A stretch of DNA of 45,703 nucleotides from Acetobacteraceae bacterium (GTDB taxonomy: Bacteria > Pseudomonadota > Alphaproteobacteria > Acetobacterales > Acetobacteraceae), in assembly GCA_025360065.1 (NCBI GenBank), contig JANYCX010000050.1, positions 1 to 45,703 on the forward strand, in the 5' to 3' direction. The notes beneath the pieces were generated by a model, which saw only the letters and a program-made list of their open reading frames with translations, was not told the origin of the DNA and ran no database searches. A program made the position numbers and the translations under genes. Of this stretch, positions 41,292 to 45,703 are shown piece by piece (the first letter of the stretch is position 1; each line of letters starts with the position of its first letter).

Positions 41292-42536
41292 ATGGCATCA
41301 CTGCGCGCCAATTTCCGCGAGCTCCGTCCCGCCATCGCCATCCTGGTGGGAACCTCGGTGATGCTGAGCCTGGCCATGGGCTTGCGGCAAAGCCTCGGGC
41401 TGTTCATGCCGCACATGACCAGTGACCTGAACATTTCGGTGTCGGATTTCACCATTGCGATTGCGGTGCAGAACCTGGCCTGGGGGTTCCTGCAACCGAT
41501 CGCGGGTGCGCTGACGGTGCGGGTGGGGTTTCGCCCGATCATGCTGGTGGGGACGGTGCTGTATATCGCCGGCCTCGCGGTTCTTGCGGTCGCGAACGGG
41601 ATGGTGATGGTGGTGCTCGGCGCCGGGGTGCTGATCGGGGTGGCACTGGCCTGCACCGCATCGTCGATTGCGATGTCGGTGGCGGCGAGGACGGCGTCGC
41701 CGCAATTGCGCAGCATGGTGTTCGGAATCGTGTCGGCGGCCGGATCGGTGGGCTCGGCAATTGCAGCCCCGCTCGGGCAGTTTCTCAACAATGATTTTGG
41801 TTGGCGTTATGGTGTGACGGGTTTTGTGGTGCTGGCCGTTGTGATGGTGCCGGCGGCGTGGTTCGCCGGTCGCGCCGATGCGGTCGTGCTGCCACCCCCG
41901 GTCGCGGGCAGTGTCGATGGGGGGACAGCCGGCGCGGCGTTCATCGCGGCCATCGGCAGCCTGCCGTTTATGGTCATGGCGGTGGCGTATTGCGTGTGCG
42001 GCATGCAGTTGGTGTTCCTGACCACGCATTTGCCGTCCTACCTCGCGCTTTGTGGCATGGACCCGATGCTGGGTGCCCAGGCGCTGGGGGTGATCGGCGG
42101 CGCCAATATCGTCGGCAGTCTGTTTTTTGGCTGGGCGGGCGGGCGCTGGAACAAGCTGGTGCTGCTTGGGTTGATTTATCTGGTGCGCTCGCTGGTGCTG
42201 GCGGTCTATTTCATCGCCCCGCCAACGCCTGCCGGCACGTTGGTATTCGCCGCCCTGATGGGGCTGACTTGGCTCGGGGTGGCGCCGTTGGTGGCTGGGG
42301 CGGTCGCCGAGATGTTCGGGTTGCGCTGGCAGGCGATGATCCAGGGCATTGCCTTTGTCGGGCATCAACTCGGCAGCTTTGTCGGTGCGCTCGGTGGCGG
42401 GGTGTTGTTTGATGTGTCGGGCACCTATGATCTTGCGTGGCGGCTGGGCGTGGCAGCCGGCCTGATCGCGGGCGCGGTGCAGATCAGCATGGCGCTGTTC
42501 CGGCCTAGCAAACCGCCGCGCCTCGCGGTTGCATGA
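41292..42536 (+). CDS. MFS transporter
   Basis: A 414-aa major facilitator with about twelve hydrophobic helices. Landmarks: GLRQSLGLFMPHMTSDLN after helix 1, FLQPIAGALTVRVGFRPIML (loop 2-3 region), and a central hydrophilic loop near residue 200-215. The second half ends GTYDLAWRLGVAAGLIAGAVQ. The sequence resembles monocarboxylate/oxalate-formate-type carriers (weak judgement). It follows the cupin gene by 18 bp, and a Crp/Fnr regulator gene lies 107 bp downstream. Substrate unknown; export or uptake of a small organic acid is most likely for the subgroup. Confidence 0.92.
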   Translation: MASLRANFRELRPAIAILVGTSVMLSLAMGLRQSLGLFMPHMTSDLNISVSDFTIAIAVQNLAWGFLQPIAGALTVRVGFRPIMLVGTVLYIAGLAVLAVANGMVMVVLGAGVLIGVALACTASSIAMSVAARTASPQLRSMVFGIVSAAGSVGSAIAAPLGQFLNNDFGWRYGVTGFVVLAVVMVPAAWFAGRADAVVLPPPVAGSVDGGTAGAAFIAAIGSLPFMVMAVAYCVCGMQLVFLTTHLPSYLALCGMDPMLGAQALGVIGGANIVGSLFFGWAGGRWNKLVLLGLIYLVRSLVLAVYFIAPPTPAGTLVFAALMGLTWLGVAPLVAGAVAEMFGLRWQAMIQGIAFVGHQLGSFVGALGGGVLFDVSGTYDLAWRLGVAAGLIAGAVQISMALFRPSKPPRLAVA

Positions 42537-42643
42537 ACCGTTTGGACGGGTTGGCGGATCGATCTTCGCCGGCATGAGTATAATCCGACCCTGGGACGCA
42601 GTCCGCCAACCCGCGAAACTTCCCCCCAGCAACGGGGCGGCGG

Positions 42644-43366
42644 GTGACCGCCGAAATTGAAATGCAACAGATTTTGGCGCAACGTGCCGTGGTTGGAAAA
42701 TCGGACCATGCGCTGCCGGCAATGCCAAAACGCCTGGACGAGGTCGATATTCTTGCCCAGATCGCCAAAGTCGCCGACATCATTCCTGGACAGTGTTTCA
42801 TCCGCGAGGGCGATCCGGCCGCACATTATGTCCTGGTGACGGCAGGCTCGGTCCGGGTGTTCAAGGCACTTCCCGATGGTCGCCGGGCCATTACCGGCTT
42901 TGCCGGGCCGGGCGATTTTCTTGGTCTGGCCGCGCTCGATTGTTATGCGACCACCGCCGAGGCGATCAATGCGGTCCAGATTGTGCGGTATAAGCGGTTG
43001 GACATGGCCCCGGTGTTGGCAGCCTTCCCGGCGCTGGCAACTTTGTTGCTGGTTGCGGCGGCAAGTGAGCTGGTCGCCGCCCAGGCCCATATGATGCTGC
43101 TGGGCCGGATGAACGCGCGGGAAAAGCTGGCGGCATTTTTGATGGGACGAGTGGTGGCGCGAAACCGCGACGTGGCGCTGCCGTTGGCACGGATCGACCT
43201 TGCCGATTATCTTGGCCTGACCGTCGAAACCATCAGCCGTGCGTTCGGAGCGCTCAAGCGCGACGGCATGATCGTGATCCACAATGCGGCATCGATCACC
43301 ATTTGCGACTATCTGGCGCTCAAGGCCCTGGCCTCGGGGGCGGACCCGCGTTTGGCGCGGCATTAA
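42644..43366 (+). CDS. Crp/Fnr-family transcriptional regulator
   Basis: A 240-aa regulator starting at GTG 42644 (an ATG at 42662 is an alternative). N-terminal cyclic-nucleotide-binding-like beta-roll at about 35-140 (IREGDPAAHYVLVTAGSVRV, GPGDFLG), a long dimer helix (142-165) and a helix-turn-helix at about 184-208 (DLADYLGLTVETISRAFGAL). The recognition-helix Glu195, Ser198 and Arg199 match the FNR/FixK type that reads TTGAT half sites. It lacks the N-terminal Cys cluster of FNR (only Cys51 is nearby), so it is more like FixK/DNR, sensing redox or NO through partners or a ligand. The target genes are not visible; I saw no clear TTGAT-N4-ATCAA box in the flanks. Confidence 0.92.
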   Translation: MTAEIEMQQILAQRAVVGKSDHALPAMPKRLDEVDILAQIAKVADIIPGQCFIREGDPAAHYVLVTAGSVRVFKALPDGRRAITGFAGPGDFLGLAALDCYATTAEAINAVQIVRYKRLDMAPVLAAFPALATLLLVAAASELVAAQAHMMLLGRMNAREKLAAFLMGRVVARNRDVALPLARIDLADYLGLTVETISRAFGALKRDGMIVIHNAASITICDYLALKALASGADPRLARH

Positions 43367-43381
43367 GCCGTCCGCAAACAT

Positions 43382-43519
43382 TCAATCTGACCGGATCACA
43401 CTCAACCGTCGGTCGAGCACCCGGACGGCCTTGCCGATGGAACGGTCAATTCCGCCGAGCGCGACCCGTTCGATTGCGGTCTTCGGACCACACCAGCTCG
43501 GTGCAGGCCTGAGCAAGGT
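43382..43519 (-). pseudogene. Possible decayed C-terminus of a phenylacetate-CoA ligase-like gene
   Basis: The minus strand in this gap has an open stretch ending in IDRSIGKAVRVLDRRL, followed a few residues later by a stop at 43382-43384. The IDRSIGKAVRVLDRR part resembles the extreme C-terminus of PaaK-type ligases. The preceding sequence (TELVWSEDRNR in another frame) could be a frameshifted continuation. No start or upstream domain exists in the window. It lies directly downstream of the PaaG-like gene on the same strand. Weak evidence; it could be chance. Confidence 0.3.
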
Positions 43520-43556
43520 TCAAGGAAGAGTGTTCATTTTGTTCTGAAAGAAGACC

Positions 43557-44345
43557 TCAATGCGCCTTCCCGGTAAACTTCGGCGCGCGCTTTTCCAGAA
43601 ACGCCGCAACCCCTTCTTTATGGTCGGGCGAGGCGCTCGCCACGCCCTGCACATCGCGCTCCATATCCAGCGCCTCGGCCATCGACGAACTGCCACCGGC
43701 GGCGAGCAGCTTGCGGATCAGGGTCAGCGCCAGGGTCGGCATCTTGGACATCCGCGCGGCGAGCTTGTGGGCTTCGTCCATCAGGGCGGCGTCTTCAACG
43801 ACCTGCCAGATCATGCCCCAAGCGAGCGCGGTTTCGGCCGGCACAGGCTCAGCCAGCATCGCCATGCCGCGGGCGCGGGCGGACCCGGCAAGGCTGGGCA
43901 GCAAATAGGTGCCTCCCGCGTCAGGCACCAGGCCGATTTTGGCGAAGGCTTGCAGGAATTTGGCTGATTTGCCAGCGATCACGATGTCACAGCCGAGCGC
44001 GATGGATGATCCGGCGCCGGCGGCGAAGCCGTTGACGGCGGCGATGGTCGGCATACGCATATTATGCAGGCGGCGGGCGAGCGGGTTCCAGGTGTCTTCC
44101 AGGGTGCTGCCGGCACTGCGCGGGCGGCTCGGATCGTTACGGCCCGACAGATCGGCGCCGGCACAAAAACCACGGCCAGCGCCGGTCAGCACCAAAGCCC
44201 GGCAATTTTCGTCAGCTTCGGCTTCCTTGAGGCAGTCATTGAGGCGGTTGACGGTCGCCCGATCAAGCGCGTTCATCTTGTCGGGGCGGTTGATGGTCAG
44301 CACCCGGTAGCCGTCATGGATTTCGGTCAGGATGGTGTCGGACAT
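43557..44345 (-). CDS. Enoyl-CoA hydratase/isomerase, PaaG-like
   Basis: A 262-aa crotonase-fold enzyme. Oxyanion-hole segments are GRGFCAGADL (58-66) and AAGAGSSIALGCD (108-120). PaaG-type features include NPLARRLHNMRMPTIAAVNG, QAFAKIGLVPDAGGTYLLP with Asp142 in the position of the PaaG catalytic Asp, and the terminal EGVAAFLEKRAPKFTG. PaaG isomerises epoxy-phenylacetyl-CoA to the oxepin. No other paa gene is in the window apart from a possible PaaK-like fragment downstream, so a general enoyl-CoA hydratase is the main alternative. The start at ATG 44345 (MSDTIL) is used rather than 44441, which would add an unrelated leader. Confidence 0.88.
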   Translation of the reverse strand: MSDTILTEIHDGYRVLTINRPDKMNALDRATVNRLNDCLKEAEADENCRALVLTGAGRGFCAGADLSGRNDPSRPRSAGSTLEDTWNPLARRLHNMRMPTIAAVNGFAAGAGSSIALGCDIVIAGKSAKFLQAFAKIGLVPDAGGTYLLPSLAGSARARGMAMLAEPVPAETALAWGMIWQVVEDAALMDEAHKLAARMSKMPTLALTLIRKLLAAGGSSSMAEALDMERDVQGVASASPDHKEGVAAFLEKRAPKFTGKAH

Positions 44346-44487
44346 TGATATCGCTTCCTCGGCGGTGGTTTGAACCACCTTACCGCCCGATTTTGCATGA
44401 CGCCAATACCTGCGCGGGTCGTTTGGGGCCGTGACGGGCACGAAATCTGCGGCTAGGGTTCAGGTGACGTCCAGGAAAGACAACAAC

Positions 44488-45703
44488 ATGACCGCCGAAC
44501 GGCCGCTCTACACCCATGCCCAATTATCGCGCATGCTCAACGCCAAAAGCATTGCCATTATCGGCGCATCCGCGCGGCCTGGCGCCTTTGGTGAGCGGGT
44601 GCTGGTGAACCTCGCCAGCTATACCGGCAACATCTATCTGGTGAATGCGCGCTATGAGACGATCGGCGATCGCAAATGCTACCCGAGCGTGACCGCTTTG
44701 CCGGAAAGCGTCGATGTCGCGGTGATCGTGACGGCGCGCGATGCGGTTGAAGGGGTGATGCGGGAATGTATCACCGCCAAGGTCGGCGGGGTGATTATCT
44801 TCGCGTCGGGCTATTCAGAAACCGGCAAGCCGGAACACGCGGCGTTGCAGGCGCAGCTGGCGGAACTTGCCCAAGGCTCGGGCGTGCCGATCATCGGGCC
44901 GAACTGCATCGGCACGGTGAATTACGAGCTGCAAAGCCGGATCAGCTTCATGCCGTATTCGGACATGCCGATCCCCAAGCCAGGCACCGCGATTGGCGTC
45001 ATCAGCCAGTCCGGTGCGTTGGGCTTCGGGCTGGAACAGGCGCTGCAACGCGGCGTGCCGATCAGTCACGTGCTGACCTCCGGCAACTCGGTCGATGTCG
45101 ATATGGCCGACTATATTATGTATCTGGCCGATGAGCCGGCAGTGGGCGCGATTGCCATGCTGTTCGAAGGCACGTCCGAGCCGATGCGGGTGATGAAGGC
45201 GTGCGAATACGCGTTTTCCAAGGGCATTCCGGTGGCAGTTTGCAAGATCGCGGTCGGCGAGTTGGGCGGTGCCGCCGCGATGTCGCATACCGGGTCACTC
45301 GCCGGATCGCAGGCGGCGTATCGGACGGCGTTCGCGCGGGCCGGGGCGGTGCTGGTCGATGAATATACCGACCTGATGGAAACCGCGCACTTCCTGTCGA
45401 AAGCGCCGAAAACGCCGAAAGCGTTCGGTCTTGCGGTGCTGGCCTCGTCCGGAGGTGCGGCAATCATGGCCGCCGATGCGGCCGAGGCCTACGGCATTCC
45501 CTTGCCGCAACCCAAGCCCGAAACCAAGGAAATTCTTGAGGCCCGCATTCCAGAGTTCGGCTCGACGGTCAATCCGGTCGATGTCACTGCCCAGGTGATG
45601 AACGACCCGGACTGCATCCCGACCTGCGCGCGGGCGATGGCGGCCGATGAGGCGTATGGCGCGATCCTGATCCCGGCGCCCTATTCTTCTGCGGCTGGCG
45701 TGT
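44488..45703 (+). CDS. ADP-forming acyl-CoA ligase (acetate-CoA ligase family), partial
   Basis: The first 405 codons of a CoA-binding/succinyl-CoA-ligase-like protein that continues past the window edge. The CoA-binding Rossmann domain starts at SIAIIGASARPGAFGERVL (about 21-39), then VDVAVIVTARDAV and SGVPIIGPNCIGTVN. The ligase-like domain shows IGVISQSGALGFGLEQAL and the phospho-His loop AAAMSHTGSLAGS. These match acyl-CoA synthetases (ADP/GDP-forming) and acyltransferase-like fusions, which convert acyl-CoA plus ADP and Pi to acid plus ATP or the reverse. Start supported by AGGA upstream. Divergent from the PaaG-like gene. Substrate unknown; full-length members are usually about 700 aa. 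Confidence 0.88.
   Translation, partial: MTAERPLYTHAQLSRMLNAKSIAIIGASARPGAFGERVLVNLASYTGNIYLVNARYETIGDRKCYPSVTALPESVDVAVIVTARDAVEGVMRECITAKVGGVIIFASGYSETGKPEHAALQAQLAELAQGSGVPIIGPNCIGTVNYELQSRISFMPYSDMPIPKPGTAIGVISQSGALGFGLEQALQRGVPISHVLTSGNSVDVDMADYIMYLADEPAVGAIAMLFEGTSEPMRVMKACEYAFSKGIPVAVCKIAVGELGGAAAMSHTGSLAGSQAAYRTAFARAGAVLVDEYTDLMETAHFLSKAPKTPKAFGLAVLASSGGAAIMAADAAEAYGIPLPQPKPETKEILEARIPEFGSTVNPVDVTAQVMNDPDCIPTCARAMAADEAYGAILIPAPYSSAAGV

Noticed and set aside
42537-42643. FNR/FixK box upstream of the Crp/Fnr-family gene
   Set aside because: No TTGAT-N4-ATCAA or close variant was found in this gap.
41298-42728. 476-codon minus-strand frame opposite the MFS transporter
   Set aside because: Composition is dominated by His, Arg, Gln and Ala with no motif; the plus strand encodes a complete MFS protein.

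Overview
The window is high-GC and densely coded, with genes on both strands, short Shine-Dalgarno sites and frequent TGATG or ATGA stop/start overlaps. Several features point to a metabolically versatile environmental alphaproteobacterium: a CYP153-type P450 operon, a Crp/Fnr-type regulator, orphan TRAP and dipeptide-type transport genes, a PEP-CTERM protein, and many acyl-CoA enzymes. A Rhodospirillales/Acetobacteraceae-like host is my guess. It rests only on gene content and intergenic hairpins. I see no phage, insertion sequence, CRISPR array or rRNA. Two tRNA genes (Leu-CAA and Asn-GTT) lie near 25 kb, and no gene-free stretch exceeds 300 bp.

Layout, 1-14 kb. A dipeptide-type ABC operon (permease, permease, partial binding protein; minus strand) is followed by an exported FecR/DUF6600 protein with a long Pro/Ala-rich tail that carries recent tandem duplications. 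A minus-strand operon then encodes methylmalonate-semialdehyde dehydrogenase, ferredoxin reductase, [2Fe-2S] ferredoxin and the CYP153-like P450, a plausible terminal-oxidation module for aliphatic chains. Next come an orphan TRAP-type receptor translationally coupled to an unrecognised periplasmic protein, and a coupled LLM flavin monooxygenase / D-2-hydroxyacid dehydrogenase pair.

Layout, 14-27 kb. A PEP-CTERM protein is followed by a second dipeptide-type operon (binding protein, two permeases, M14 peptidase). That operon is interrupted by a large hairpin element, and one permease appears to use a non-AUG start. Neither transporter shows an ATPase gene in the window. An EamA exporter and O-acetylhomoserine sulfhydrylase diverge around a near-perfect palindrome. 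A hybrid sensor kinase, the tRNAs, SelO and a GNAT-like protein follow.

Layout, 27-36 kb. This is an acyl-CoA catabolic island: two adjacent acyl-CoA dehydrogenases of which only one keeps the C-terminal Glu-Gly-Gly-Thr signature, a cyclase-family hydrolase, a DinB protein, an alpha/beta hydrolase, two adjacent MaoC-type hotdog proteins of which only one keeps the Asp/His pair, a nitronate-monooxygenase-like flavoprotein and an M20 hydrolase. The pairing of apparently split enzymes recalls heteromeric beta-oxidation enzymes used on bulky (steroid or terpenoid) acyl-CoAs.

Layout, 36-45.7 kb. Two REP-like hairpins precede a PhyH-family oxygenase. They are followed by a dihydropyrimidinase / ureidoglycolate-lyase-like pair, a CapA-family protein, a small coiled-coil protein, a cupin, an MFS transporter, a Crp/Fnr regulator, a PaaG-like isomerase with a possible decayed PaaK-like fragment behind it, and the start of an ADP-forming acyl-CoA ligase cut by the window edge.
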